Source: Phytophthora colocasiae
Taxonomy: Eukaryota; Oomycota; Peronosporomycetes; Peronosporales; Peronosporaceae
DNA length: 64,000 bases
Direction: 5' to 3'
Assembly (NCBI GenBank): GCA_018806915.1
Contig: JAGKQI010000094.1
Span: 372,001-436,000, forward strand
Numbering within the stretch: the stretch's first letter is position 1; each line of letters opens with the position of its first letter. Of the stretch, positions 31,980-43,477 are shown piece after piece. The notes beneath the pieces are model-generated. The model saw only the letters and a list, made by a program, of their open reading frames with translations. It did no database searches and was not told the origin of the DNA. The position numbers and the translations under genes are program-made.

Positions 31980-33660
31980 CCGCGTCAACCAATTGTGCAG
32001 CTCAATGTTGACGCGGTCCTTCAGGTGTACATGTACATGCCGGTAGGTCGCGCGTCGTCGCCGTCGGCGACAGCAGCAGACGCATTCGGCAGGTCCAGAC
32101 ACAAACTTGTACCTTCCGATAGCCTTCCAATCACATCTCCTTGACCGTTTCTGAACACATGTAGCTATGTCCCGTCGTATGTACCCAACTTTCACTGTGA
32201 TTGGACATAACTCCATAGTTGAACTGCTACTGGAGCTCTTCCACATTGCATACTTGGCCACAAGCGCCTGAACGTCACGTATGATCGAATGGGCGGGTTC
32301 CCAGAAGTTCTCGACGTCTTGTAGACCACGCCAGGCAACAAGCAGCTCTAGCTTGCTAGGCGCCGTATTGAATCGGTGCGAAACTACGGCTCGGACTTCT
32401 AGAACAATTGACACATGCTCACGGATCTCGGCGGTCACATCACGGTCTGCATCGTAGTAGACTTTAGCCTTGATCCATGAACGTCATACTCAGCCCCAGT
32501 GAGTAGATGGCGGATGAGGAAAGAGTGAGTAAGTGAAGGCTTTGACAACCTGGGATGGCCCGACCCAACACACCAGTAGCTTATTACCCTGCAGACACTT
32601 GTCCACCCTTGATCACAGCACGTAGCCCCCTCACTGAAATTGCACACGGTGCCCTTGGAACGAGCCATTGCAGCTACGCGTTGCTACTCACAGTGGCCGC
32701 GAACAATGCGATGCATTCTATGCACGCTCTGTCTATGAGTCTCGACAACCTCTCGCAGATCAGCCTTTTCCATTGGAAGGTTTCGCAGTACTCTCTATGT
32801 AGGTGTATCCACAATGTCAAGAAAAGATGCTGTAGGTATGCCGGTGTAAAAGCTCTGAGACCACTGGAGTGTGGTTCAGGTTCGTCTGAATGATAGGTAG
32901 TAGGTGTACCCAATTACGGGTGTCTAGCCGGCTCTCCAACAGCATAACACACAATACTTGAAGAATATCCCGGTTCACTCGCTCGATTTTATCACTAAAC
33001 CACGGCGTGTACACCGGAGTGAACTAGTGAATCGCACCAAGCCGTTTTGCCAACAGTTCCATCACCTCGTTCTTAAAAATGCGAGCCAGCATCAGACATC
33101 CACGAAAGCGGAGCCCCGAACAGTTTGCTCCATTCTAGGATAGCTGTCACTGCAGTCTGCCTGTCCGCTGCATCTGTCGGTACGAGCTCGCAGTAGTGGG
33201 TAAGTTCGTCTTTGAGGACCAGCACGTACAAAGTGTCGCCATAGCTGTCACCGAGGTACAGATAGTCGAGATGCAGGCACTCGTTGCGTTTAGCCACTGG
33301 TCTGTCCACAGTCCAGTTTCTTTGGATCACTTGACTGTCTTTGACGTGCTTGCATAAGAGACATTGGTTAACAAACCGAGTGACCATTTGACAGGCGTTT
33401 AACAAAACGAAACGACAATCCAGGAGCTCCACCATCACATTCACACCTCGGTTCCCTTGGATACCGCAATGCGCCGCCACAAATAGATGCATCAAAAGCT
33501 CCTTGGCCTCTGAAGGTAACCACAATTTCCCGTCCACTTCGATCGTATCACTAGCCTTCACAGCACTGTCCGCTGAGTTTACGTGATACTGTTGCTGTAC
33601 TCGAACGATCTCAGCCCGCGTCGGCCACGTGAACTGGTCTGTGGTGAAGTGGATTCAAAT
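31980..33660 (-). pseudogene. decayed Gypsy (chromovirus-type) pol fragment
   Basis: Read on the minus strand from about 33660 downward: integrase zinc region (LFVAAHCGIQGNRG, then CLLCKHVK), core first Asp (LHLDYLYLGDSYGD) and second Asp (SWMSDAGSHF), then, in other frames, the catalytic Glu region (DKIERVNRDIL near 32980) and a later helical part (NWVHLLPIIQTNLNH). Near 32250-32420 a chromodomain follows (LLVAWRGLQDVENFWEPA). Frame changes and stops occur throughout. No reverse transcriptase or LTR is seen, so it is a 5'-truncated relic. Copia copy 2 inserted into its 3' portion. Confidence 0.8.
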
Positions 33661-33754
33661 CAAGCCGGATATGACGCAGAACGACTACGATGATGGGTGA
33701 CGTGCGACATGGTGCTGCGATAAGAGTGGGTACCTACTCTAGGGGGGACCCTAA

Positions 33755-34060
33755 GTTAGGATCCACTTGGCCTAGTTAACCTAAGTTCGGATTCCGCAGT
33801 CCTAAGTGCGGATCCCACAGTCCTAAGTGCGGATCCCCAAGATCCAAACTCCTCGGATCCAGACGCTAGATCCTCGGGATCCAAGACCTTCGGATCCAGA
33901 TACCAGATCCTCGGATTCGGATACCGGATCCTCGAGATCCAAGGCCTTCGGATCCAGATACCAGACCTTCGGATCCAGATACCAGATCCTCGGATCCAGA
34001 TGCCGGATCCTCGGGATCCAAGACCTTCAGATCCAGATACCAGATCCTCGGATCCAAGAC
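33755..34060. repeat. GGATCC-rich minisatellite
   Basis: Roughly 300 bases built from variants of the words CCTTCGGATCCAGATACCA and GATCCTCGGGATCCAAGA. I count 13 exact GGATCC hexamers between 33759 and 34055, at irregular spacing of about 15-60 bases, plus many one-base variants. It is non-coding (frames on both strands are pure repeat) and lies in the leader position of the gag-like gene that follows. Confidence 0.9.
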
Positions 34061-34248
34061 ATCAACATGGGGGAGCAGTTGCAGGAGAGCCAGCATGATC
34101 CAAGATAGAGATTTGCGATGGGAAAGATAGGGTACAGGATGAGAAACTGGATAACCATAAATCAGAGAGTCGAATTTACCTTCTAGTGCGCAAGTGGTTT
34201 TCCTCAGGGCTCACCAAGGGAAGAGGATAGCGTATTGGCCTCCCCTTA
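34061..34248. other. leader between satellite and gag
   Basis: About 190 bases. It contains an A/G-rich segment but no LTR end that I can prove. Confidence 0.3.
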
Positions 34249-35818
34249 GTGTTACTGCTGTCCAAGCTAACGTCCCCTGAGTATCAGACTGGATCCTCTC
34301 GATACGCCTCGGCGGAGTCTGAAGCAGGATCCAACATTTCGTCTGAACCTCGACGGATGGCACTCGGCCCTACAGGTGCTGCGATGCTGGCAGCCCGTAT
34401 GCCGACTGATGTCCCGGATGTCAAGCCAGCACGAACGCGGGACGCCTCGCGTGATCAGCCCCGTGCCATGGATCCGCCGCAGGCATCCACCAACAGGCTG
34501 CAAACCTACTTCCAATCGGCCATGGACAAATTCTTGAAGGAACAGCAGATGACTACGGTTCCACGGGCTACGACGCACGCTGCGGATTCTGTGTACCGGG
34601 ATGTCGAGATGGAGTCAGTAGGATCACACCCCGAGAACTGGGAGTATGACCCTGACGACCTTGACGGATTGGCTCCCCGGCGTACGGCGACGACCACCGC
34701 TGCATCCGTTACGGCAGGATCCAGCACGATTCAACGGATCCGGATCTCTGCAATATCGGACCTGAAGGAGTTCACGGGCAAGGATCACGACGAGGAACGA
34801 GCAAGATCATGGATTAGTAAAGTCAAGTCAGCCTTCACGAGAAATCAAGCATCGGACGAAGAAAAGTGCCTTACCTTTGGAGATCTTCTCACTGGTCCAG
34901 CGCGAAACTGGTACAGACAGCTCAGCCGATCTACAAGGCTGAAGTGGAGTGATCTGCTAAAAGCCTTCCAGACGCAGTACTGTGGCCTTGGAGTCTCGGT
35001 AGCGTGGCAATACAATTGTACTACCACGCTCGTAAAAGATCCGATGAGTCGCCACTGGAATACTTGTATCGCTTGAACGTAGCAGGTCTCCGTGCGAGAG
35101 TGATGATCAAGGATGGAGATGCCAAAGCTCGCCGCGAGCACGTCGAACACTTCATCGAGACGCTTGGGGATGCAGATCTGGCAGACCAACTGACATTACT
35201 CCGACTTGCGGACGCGGATCAACTCGAAGACGTACTGCGGGCCCGAGATCGCGCGAGATCCAGACAGAAGAAGCCGTCGTCAGGATCCAGCAAGTTCCGG
35301 CCGAAGACCACGACGGCCCCGCAGCCAACCGGTCCGACGCGTGCGATCCGCTCCATGCAAATGGTAGAATCTGAGGGATCCGACTCCGAGGACTCCGGAT
35401 CCGACGGTGAACTTCGCAGAGCATACGTAGCAGCCTCGAGTGAGCGACCGATTACCTCGACGACAGCCGGATCAACAGATACCAAGACGGGAACTTCGGA
35501 TCCTAAGAAGGATCCGGATCCAACCCAAGCCAGCTCGGATCCAGTGCCACAGGATCGTCGACCGCGTTTTTCCAACGAAGGGCAGCGCTGCTCGCACTGC
35601 GGATCCAGGAAACATTCGGATCTTGGCTGTTAAAAGCGTCTCACCTGCCAGAAGTGCGGCAAGAGGGGTCATCCGTCGGATCGCTGCTTCTTCGTATGTC
35701 GCGGCTGCGGAGAACTTCATGATCACGGCAAGTGCCAAATGGAGGCGTTCTACAACCTCATCCGGCAGTGGCTCGATCCAAGTAAGCACATGCTTCCAGA
35801 AGCTGCCGAGAAGATGTT
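34249..35818 (+). pseudogene. gag: Gypsy-type gag with three zinc knuckles, frameshifted
   Basis: The capsid-like part in the first frame (LKEFTGKDHDEERARSWI, CLTFGDLLTGPARNWYRQL) breaks near 35000. It continues in another frame (LYYHARKRSDESPLEYLYRL, then a Ser/Asp/Pro-rich linker). Zinc knuckles follow: CSHCGSRKHSDLGC, then an in-frame TAA at 35631-35633, then CQKCGKRGHPSDRC and CRGCGELHDHGKC, before a Trp-containing helix and TAG. The gene shows the same GGATCC excess as the satellite before it, with hexamers falling in all three codon positions. At least two inactivating changes. No LTRs were located. Confidence 0.8.
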
Positions 35819-35839
35819 AAACTAGAACGCTCGCCGGGT

Positions 35840-36400
35840 TTGAATCCGGTACGAGACGAGCGTTCAACGTCTTACATCTATGCATATGTGAACAAGAAGG
35901 CCATGGATCAAGTTTGCAACAAGCGAACGGATCTATTGGAGAATTCATGTGAACTTCATGGGAAACGTACGGCTAGAGTTGCAAGCTTCCGCTCTACAGA
36001 CGATGAATACCAGAGACCCGAGATCGCTATGTCCTTGGATCTCATGCCTGGACAGTCACGCGGGTACTGGAAGTACCATGTCCCCAGCAAACACTTCAAG
36101 CAGGCCAAGGCAACGTGCAAGATCAACAATGCCAAGTCCACCGTGCTTCTTGACTCGGGATCCGAGGTGTCGATCATCGTTGCCGCCTTTGCTCGTAAGG
36201 TTGGATCCCAGGTTGACACTAGTCAAACACAAGAATGCCTCGGAATTGGTGAGCAGTTGTATATTGCAGCAGGCAAAACAAGGATTAAAGTTACCTTGGC
36301 TGGGTACTTGGTATACTTCTGCGATGTCTGGGTCGGCGAGGATCTTCCACAATGGGTCAAATTCTTTGGTATGTTTTTTGTTGCGTGTGATTTCCATTGA
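35840..36400 (+). pseudogene. Gypsy-type protease fragment, 3'-truncated
   Basis: Open from 35840. The aspartic protease motif STVLLDSGSEVSIIV lies near 36140, followed by QECLGIGEQLYIAAGKTRIKV and YFCDVWVGEDL. In intact elements the text would go on to a LGMDFM-type strand and reverse transcriptase. Here it turns into unrelated sequence near 36345 and stops at 36400, just before the next gene. Truncated pol. Confidence 0.7.
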
Positions 36401-37078
36401 AAGACGATGGCGAAGAAGCGTGCGGGGAAAAGGCAAACCAAGGTCACCCTGTTAAAAGGCAACACGCGGATGAAGGCTGGGCAAACCGAGAGAACTGCGC
36501 ATACGAGGCAGTTACTGTCGGTGGCAGCAGAAACGAATTCGTTAGTCGTCCCGGCCAAAACGCAGGAGAATCAGTCGGCCAAGAGCAAGTCGTCAACCAA
36601 AAGCAAGCCTTCATCTAAGAAACGAAAGGGGAATATTACTGAGTCCTCGGATGGATCTAGCAAGCGACCAAAACCGACAGGCCAAGATACTGAAGTTTCT
36701 GTGGAGGAGGAAGAGGTTCCCATCAAATTCCTGAAGGAAGCTTGCGATGAAATGAGGAGAGCTTGCAACGAGGAGTACCAAGGAGATAAGCGGCAATGCG
36801 AGCGGCGCACGAAAGCACAGCCGTACACTTTGGCAAACTATCAGAAGCGCTTATGGGTAGAACGGTATCTCGCCGCACGAAATAGATGCGAAAAGGTGGA
36901 TTACAATGATTTAGCGACCAAAATTCAGTTTAAGGCCTTCAAGAGCGAACCAGCAGAGCTCAAGAAGCACCACCAGTCTCTGCTCAAGGAAGTATATGCA
37001 GGGTATCTCAAGGTGTTGGAAAATAAGAAAAACAAGGCTAATGCAGATCCCAGCGCAGGCTTAAGAGAACTCGTGGGC

Positions 37079-40000
37079 CAGGGATTGATAGTTGATTCAT
37101 ATATTCGTTTGTTTGAATACCAATTGAATATTTGTTCGGATAGGCATATTCACGTAGGACCAATGCTTGTCATGAATACAGATATCACTTGTGTCCGTTC
37201 GGACAGGCACATATGACTATTCAAAGGCATATCGAATGTACCCAAACGGCAGAAGATCGACACTTGCTTTCCTTTCCTTTCGAGCATCAATTTCCTTTCC
37301 GCTCACCAGGCGGGAAAGCAGCGATGAGGTGTGCTGCAGCAACCTGCAGAAATCCAGAGATCGACGTAGCCGCCAAGTGCACAACGTGTGGGAGTTTAGT
37401 GCACCACATGTGCGCGAACGACTTCAAACATCCAGAAGACGCTCCACTTACTGTTAGGCACGTTTATCGTTTTGGCAAAGCTTAACTACTATTGTGGCGC
37501 ATTAACTATCGATCATCGTATGGGCATTGCTGTGCTGCAGGTTTTGCAGCGAGCGATGTGGTGACAAATACACATCCGCACAACCGAACACAGCCTCTGG
37601 GACGTCTTCTAGCGGCGTCAACTCCCAGCGGCGAAGTAAGCCGGCAACGGCAGAACAGGACACCACTGTAATAAGTTTGGTGCTCGAAGACACAGAAGAT
37701 GACAGTCCCAGCTCATCTTGTGGCAGCGGACTTTGACGAAAATGGGATACCAAAGACTATAAGTCATGGCAAACCATCAAATGGCCGCAGTGTTTGGTGG
37801 GGAGTCATCCACCTTTTGGATAAGCCAGTTACCGTCGTTGCGAACGGTAATCAGAGAGTATGCGGGTCAATCTGCCTTGTTTGTGCAAAAGCTCTCTGGC
37901 AAGAAGAGCGTTCTTCATCTTCTTGGGAAGGAGCACTATGTCACTGCATGACGTCATCGAACGCCATGGACCACATGAAGCACAACCATCCTGAACACGA
38001 GTTAGTCAAAGTGGCAAACCAGGACACGATCAGACATGGGAAAAAGCGAATTCTTGATGCAAAAGCTGGTTCTATCACGCGGGCTTCTAAATCGGCAAAA
38101 TACCAACCAATCCGACTGGATAGTGACACTCAAAAAAAGAAACCAGCTCCACAAATGAGAACATCGACACTAGAGAGTCATTGGGCGTCAAGCTCAAAAG
38201 ACATCAATACGCACATGGCGCTGTGGCTAATGAAAGAAGGTAGTATTCTCTGTGAATGGCATGAGTTCTCAGCAAGCTAACAACGTTATTGGTACAGGAC
38301 TTCCGTACAACATTGTGCAATCTCACGTTTTTAAGGACTTCATGAAATGTGCCTCTGGAAATCCAGAGTTTTCTGTATTGGCCGCACCGACATTTAACGA
38401 TCTTTTGGACGCAGAATTCGACATGTTTTGCGAACTCTTGCAACACTTTATCAAGTCGGAGCTTGACGCTATCCAAGGATTGCCGTTCGTAACTTTAATG
38501 CACGACTCGTGGACTAACGTTTCTAAGGACGGCGTTGTTGGAGCATCACTGGCGTTTATCGATCAGAGGTGGTTCATTCATCACGTTGCTGTTCTGGCCA
38601 CGGTAAAAAATGACGGACACGAATCCGTGCAGCTCAAGAAACTGATTGAGTCTCGTGTCAAGGAACGGTTTGACCTGGAAATTGAATCGTTCGTGAAGTA
38701 TACTATTTCAGACACGGCTGCCGCTGCTAGAAAGGTGTCGAAGGAGTTTGATACTACACTAGCAACGGACTGCACCGTGCACGTACTGAACCTGTGCATC
38801 CTTTACGGAATGGGACTTCGTGAAAGTAAACACACGGTTAAAGTGATGAATCCAGTGACGAAGAAGCTTGAGAAGAAAAAAATTGTTACTGCCGGTGGTG
38901 CATTTCCGGAAGGCGGGATTTTAGTGAAAAAAGTCCGCAGACTGAATAATTATTTCAGTACTACTGCACTCATTAACCGCCTGGAGAAGGTGCAGAGGTT
39001 CTACCATTACCCGGTCCTAAAATCATTTCTGGACATTGAGGTTCGTGTTTCATCAACAGTCTCACTTTTCCAACGGACCATCGTGAACTACAAAGCGTAC
39101 CAGAAATATTTTGGCGGTGACAATGAAGATGACGATCCAACTTATTTTAACACACTTACAAAGGACGACTGGAAGTTAATTGTGGAGTTAGAAGAAATTC
39201 TCAACTCTGTTGCTCATTTGGCTTCGGTGGAAATCCAACAGGAACACCTCCTCTCATCTGAAACTATGGTACTCATTAAGGCAGCACGTGACAATTTGGC
39301 GTCACGTGAGTTTTTGTGCTATGATCTAACCGCCCAACGCTCCGTCAAAACAAATGAGCGCAATTTGCCACGAGTTTCGAAGTCAATCGAAGATATATCG
39401 GATGGTGGGAAAACCTGTATCGCCCGGACGCTAGGGCAGCTCGATCAACGACAGCCAGAACTAACCCAGGAGACAATTATGCCGCTTTTGCTTGACCCGC
39501 GGACAAAAGGTGCCGCGCGACTACAGATTGCTGAAGTGGTCGATGCCAAAGATGATTCTAAAACTGCAGCGAAAAAGAAGAAGGTAGACGATATTTTCGC
39601 GCGAGGTGAGCGATTTTTAGAGGAGGAGCATCGTATGGTTTTCAAGCAACTTCAAGCAACTCGTCGAGGCCAAACAAGCAACATCATAGAGAGTCCCTCC
39701 AGCGCCGCAGAGTTCGTCACGGATGCCCAGTTTGACTTGATGCAGAGCAACTTAGTGCCGATTCAGGTTGACGACGATACGTTTGGAGAATTAAGTGCAG
39801 ACGATCAAGCCGCAGATGAAATTCTGCGCAAATGGCGCTCTTATACACCCAACTGGCTGACTGTCGCAGTAAAACAAAATCGACGAGGCTTGTCAGAAGA
39901 CGAATTGGCTCGAAAATTGTCTGTGCAAGTAAATGGACGCGGGTTTTGGAAAATTCACGAAGTTATCAACAGCGTTGATGTCTGTCAGTGGTTTCGTGAA

Positions 40001-40568
40001 GAAGGAGCAAGTGTGTTTCCGTCTGTAGCTCTACTAGCACGAATATGGCTTGGCAGAAGCTCAACTACTGCCTTTCAGGAGCGTGTGTTTTCGTCAGGAA
40101 GCATCGTCATGAGTAACCTGCGCACGCGTACAGACAATGATCGCGCCGAAAAACAGTTATTGCTCAATCATAACAGCGGCGCAATGGAGAGGATCGAAAT
40201 ATTGCACACGGATCGCAGCCTCGTCCTCGGGTAAGCAGTGCGTGAATTCCAAGCAGTTGCTTCGTCTGAAAATGACGCCAAGGTTTATCGAGCTTTGTTA
40301 CGGTGTAGTTCCCAGACAGCAAAATCAGTATTTTGAATGCTACGTAGGAACTACCCGCACGCATCTTCTTAAGCGCTGAGTCGCTTTAAGACACTTTTTT
40401 AAGTGAGACGCTCTTTGAATTTTACTTATCGTACGATATTCATAAACAGTAGATGACTATGAATATCAATCAACTGCCAACTTTACCTGTGAATATGAAC
40501 AGCAGAACTCCAGTTTCTGCTGAATACGAATATTAACTTCCTAAAATATGCACAACTATCAATCCCTG
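37079..40568 (+). mobile_element. hAT DNA transposon with 16-bp terminal inverted repeats
   Basis: Ends are CAGGGATTGATAGTTG (37079-37094) and its exact inverse (40553-40568). CAGGG is the standard hAT terminus. The flanks are CTCGTGGGC on the left and CTCGTGGC on the right, an 8-bp target duplication with one extra G. The element carries a plus-strand transposase with an N-terminal zinc region. A-T rich subterminal regions contain several copies of GAATAT. Confidence 0.92.
37324..40234 (+). pseudogene. hAT transposase with zinc-finger N-terminus, one frameshift
   Basis: An N-terminal exon (ATG at 37324) encodes a zinc region (CRNPEIDVAAKCTTCG, HHMC). It is followed, after a probable intron between about 37452 and 37540, by FCSERCGDKYTS. 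A further exon from about 37730 shows a BED-like zinc finger (CGSICLVCAKALW, HMKHNHPEH). The catalytic part runs from 38252 to 40234: LMHDSWTN (first Asp), YTISDTAAAARK (second Asp), a long helical insertion, and the C-terminal dimerisation block VCQWFREEGASVFPSVALLA with ERVFSSGSIV. A one-base shift near 38250 separates LMKEGSIL from VNGMSSQQANNV, so the present copy is broken unless that base is an assembly error. The exact splice sites in the 5' part are uncertain. Confidence 0.8.
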
Positions 40569-41381
40569 CTCGTGGCATCAAGCAATGCCTCGTTGGTCAC
40601 GAAAATACAGGAGCTTTTGAGCGAGGGCCACGAAGACACTAAGAAAGAGTTGAGACGTGCAATTCGGGAGGAAAGAGAGATAAGCCAAGCAGCGAAGCCA
40701 CTTGCTACTGGAAAGATAGGGAAGGAGTCGAGTTTAGACCAAGTTCAAGCAGTAGCGGCAACTTTACCGACTCTCGTGTGTGACACTGAAGAGGAGAAGC
40801 AGACTTTACGGGCGGAGTTTGATTTGATCTACCGCAAGATCACCGTCTCGCTGTCTGCCGCATCCGAGAGGAAGTTGAAGGACTTGGAGACAAGCCACGT
40901 ATCCAAGTTACAGAATCTCAAGGCGAGACACTTGGAAGCTGAGGACAAAATTCAAGAACTAGTTCGGGAACTGGATGAGGAGAAGTTGAACTCCACTACG
41001 CTTCGAGAAGAACTAGAGGCTCAGCGCAAGGCTTCCACTGGTCGACGAGGTGACAAAGGTAAGCAGAAAAAATTGGAGGAGGCACTCAGAAACAAAACAG
41101 CCGAATTAGCAGGAGAGAAGGCGATATCAAGCGGCTACCAGAAGAAAGTAAAATATCTGGAGACAGCACTGAATGCGGCGAGAGCGAAGATTGAAGAGCA
41201 AGACGAAGAGCTGGAAGCGGCCGTACGGCAAATCAACACGAAAGGCAAGGAAGTGAAATCTGTCAGCAGTACGATAAGAAAGAAGGACAAGAAAGGCAGA
41301 GGAAGCATGGGTGAAGTCAAAAGAACTAATGCTAAAGGGGGGGTAACGAAGAAGTTGCAGGGAACAACTTGTGAAATATAA

Positions 41382-41652
41382 AGGAAGAGAATAACGAACA
41401 GTCAAACGACTTCAACAACCGTGTTTCATTATGTGTTGAAGTAAACTGTGGTGCAATGTTGGTATGTGTCGGGTGTTCTGGAATTGATCTCGGGAAGTTT
41501 AAGTCCTTGCTAGCTAGCCGCTCTAAGCACTCTTGCACCAGCACCTATTTGTCCTACTGACCCGTTATCGACAGCACGATGCAGCCCTCATTGCCATTGT
41601 CGCGAAGTTGCCTCTCCATCTTGTCATGCTTCCACTCGAAGTCCTTGTGGCT
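41382..41652. other. spacer, nothing recognised
   Basis: Below 300 bases. Short ORFs only. Confidence 0.3.
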
Positions 41653-42739
41653 TTAAGTTTCTTCGACTGCGACTGGTCTCGCTCGTCTAATGTACAAGTG
41701 TAGCTCTCGGAGTGAATTCCCGAATGTCATTTGAACATGAGGTGTTTTCAGAAGCTCCCATCGCATACAAAAAGGGCTAGAGCATGAATGTCGATGGCTT
41801 GGACATACCAGCGTCGATAATCCCACCAGGCGAAGATGAGGTAATACCACACACATGTTGATAACCGCCAACACGGCATCTTCTTCAAACACGGTGTCAT
41901 GACAGTACAAAACAGTAGCGGAGTTGATTAGCGAGCCAGGTCGACTTGACGATAATTTTTTCCAGCGCACACAACAGCGTTGTTGCTTTCCTTAAACCCA
42001 CGGATGTCTCCGGCGACAACACAGATCTTTGCAAATGCGGAAGGTCCACAACTGCTGACGCGATTAGTTTCATCCCTTTTGCTACCAAGTTGTCTTGAAT
42101 CTCAATGCCCACCACGCAAGACGCCCGAGTTTGTAACGCAATTTGGACGAGAACGTTCCCGATACCAGATCCAGCGTCGAGAAACACATTGCCCTCTTGA
42201 AAGGCTGCTTCAGTTATAAAGCTGGATACTGCTACCATCGTGATCTCCCCAGCATTTAGCTGACGCTTATTGGCACGTACATCGCGCCTAGTCAACACAC
42301 GAAAAAGCCTTTCTGTGGCGTTGTACGTGTCTTCGGGAGACAACGGTACCATCAATTGCTCTGTAATTCCGGGCGTACTATCCGCTTGTTGGACTCGTTG
42401 GCTCTTGCTATTTTGTTGGAGTGACTTCCGAAAGAATCGCGGCGGAAATTGCAACACGTCAGTTCCTAGTCGTCGCTTGAGCGTCTTGATACGTTGCTGA
42501 AGCTTCTCTGGGCTCCATTTCTGTGGTCTCATCTTTTCTGCCACTAACGACCACTTGACGCGGCGTCCATATTTCACGTACGTCGCTGCTAGCTGGACGA
42601 GCTGGCGATCTTCTTCATCAGAAAAATCTGCCATTCTCTTTCCCAAGTTCACAAGGCCCCGTTTGACTAGAATTTGTATACCATACGATCTGTAGTCATT
42701 ACTGGCACTTAAGCCAAGGTTTCGCCACAGTTGACCCAT
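41653..42739 (-). pseudogene. SANT/Myb plus DOT1-like methyltransferase gene, frameshifted
   Basis: From the ATG at 42739 (or an internal ATG giving MADFSDEEDRQLVQL). The N-terminal SANT/Myb-like domain has DEEDRQLVQLAATYVKYGRRVKWSLVAEKM. It is followed by the DOT1-type SAM-binding region: TRRDVRANKRQLNAGEI, then VFLDAGSGIGNVLVQIAL and VVGIEIQDNLVAKG. DOT1 enzymes methylate histone H3 Lys79. After about 42045 the family text shifts frame (ICVVAGDIRGFKESNNAVVC). It shifts again to the 41970-41653 frame (LYCHDTVFEEDAVLAV, then LRLVGLSTLVCPSHR and ELHLYIRRARPVAVEET). The C-terminal part is thus recognisable in three frames, and the gene is a pseudogene. Confidence 0.7.
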
Positions 42740-42810
42740 TCCGTTTCTACATGTATGCTCACTGATGAACCAATATTGAGCCGTTTATCCGTCACTTTGA
42801 GCCAGGGAAA

Positions 42811-43477
42811 CTAACCTCGCTGGCAACTAACGCCAGACCTCCAGTAGTCCTGCCACCGGTTGCCTACTTTTTCCTTCACGAAACCGCTATTATAACTATC
42901 GACTTTGTGTCGCGGCTCAGCAGGGGGACCCAAGCTCGTCTCGCTGGTCATCCAAGTTGCTACGCGTGGGTTAATGGCTAGGAATACCTTGAGGAAATGC
43001 TCGTTGAAATGTTCACATTGCTCGCGTTCTTTTCGGAAGGTCTCTTCGAGCGTCAGTCTCGCCTTCCATTCGCCGTCAAACTTTTCTACTACCGCTGCAA
43101 CTTCGGCTGCCATCTTGCACTTCTTCTTGTGGAGTACATCCTCTTCTTAGCCATTTTAGTAGCATTCAGTTCTAATGCGGAAGCTTGATCCAGCAACAAT
43201 TTCATCTCGTCCGCGTGTTGGTCGTGGACCTTGCTTGTGCATCCTAAGATCTGTATCAATCATCATCAACTCGTACGAAGCGGTCTGTCAACAAAACGCA
43301 TATGTGTAAATACAGTATCATTTCCAACCCTTGCAACCTCCATACCTGGTTGATCGTATGTAGTTCATTGCGGAGCTTTTGCACTTGGGCATCCAACAGA
43401 GCAACCTCCTCCTCCTTCGTTTTCCGTATTTCCGTTAGTTTCTCTCGGATGGCCGAACGTTCGTCCTCCGCACACAT
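42811..43477 (-). pseudogene. coiled-coil protein gene, two exons, frameshifted
   Basis: Exon one (43477-43346) encodes a helical, charged segment (EKLTEIRKTKEEEVALLDAQ). A 95-bp intron (43345-43251, GTATGG...TACAG) splices in frame to KVHDQHADEMKLLLDQASAL. Near 43145 the frame shifts, and the text goes on as EDVLHKKKCKMAAEVAAVVE, then FRKEREQCEHFNEHFLKVFL, to a stop at 42811. It is all coiled coil, and no family is recognised. A further minus-strand ORF at 43917-43681 (LDLYLVELRSEIDELSTWV) may be an upstream exon, but I cannot join it. It lies directly upstream of the DOT1-like gene in the same orientation. Confidence 0.4.

Larger units (their letters stand above)
36407..41381 (+). pseudogene. 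coiled-coil protein gene split by a hAT transposon
   Basis: The first part (36407-37078) starts with a very basic segment (MAKKRAGKRQ, then SKSKPSSKKRKGN), followed by an acidic patch and a helical region ending DPSAGLRELV. The second part (40575-41381) continues in the same frame with ASSNASLVTKIQELLSEG and a long heptad-rich coiled coil (KLKDLETSHVSKLQNLKARH onward), ending in a Lys-rich tail. Removing the 37079-40568 insertion and one copy of the target duplication gives one uninterrupted frame of roughly 490 residues, which proves the two ORFs are one gene. No known family is recognised. It begins seven bases after the truncated Gypsy frame stops, so it could also belong to a mobile element. 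Confidence 0.75.

Noticed and set aside
31665..32438. 257-residue minus-strand ORF as an intact chromodomain protein
   Set aside because: Its C-terminal third runs through the Copia LTR at 31761-31974. Only the chromodomain part belongs to the Gypsy relic.
33755..34060. CRISPR-like array in the GGATCC satellite
   Set aside because: The units are of irregular length without constant repeats and unique spacers, and the sequence context is eukaryotic.
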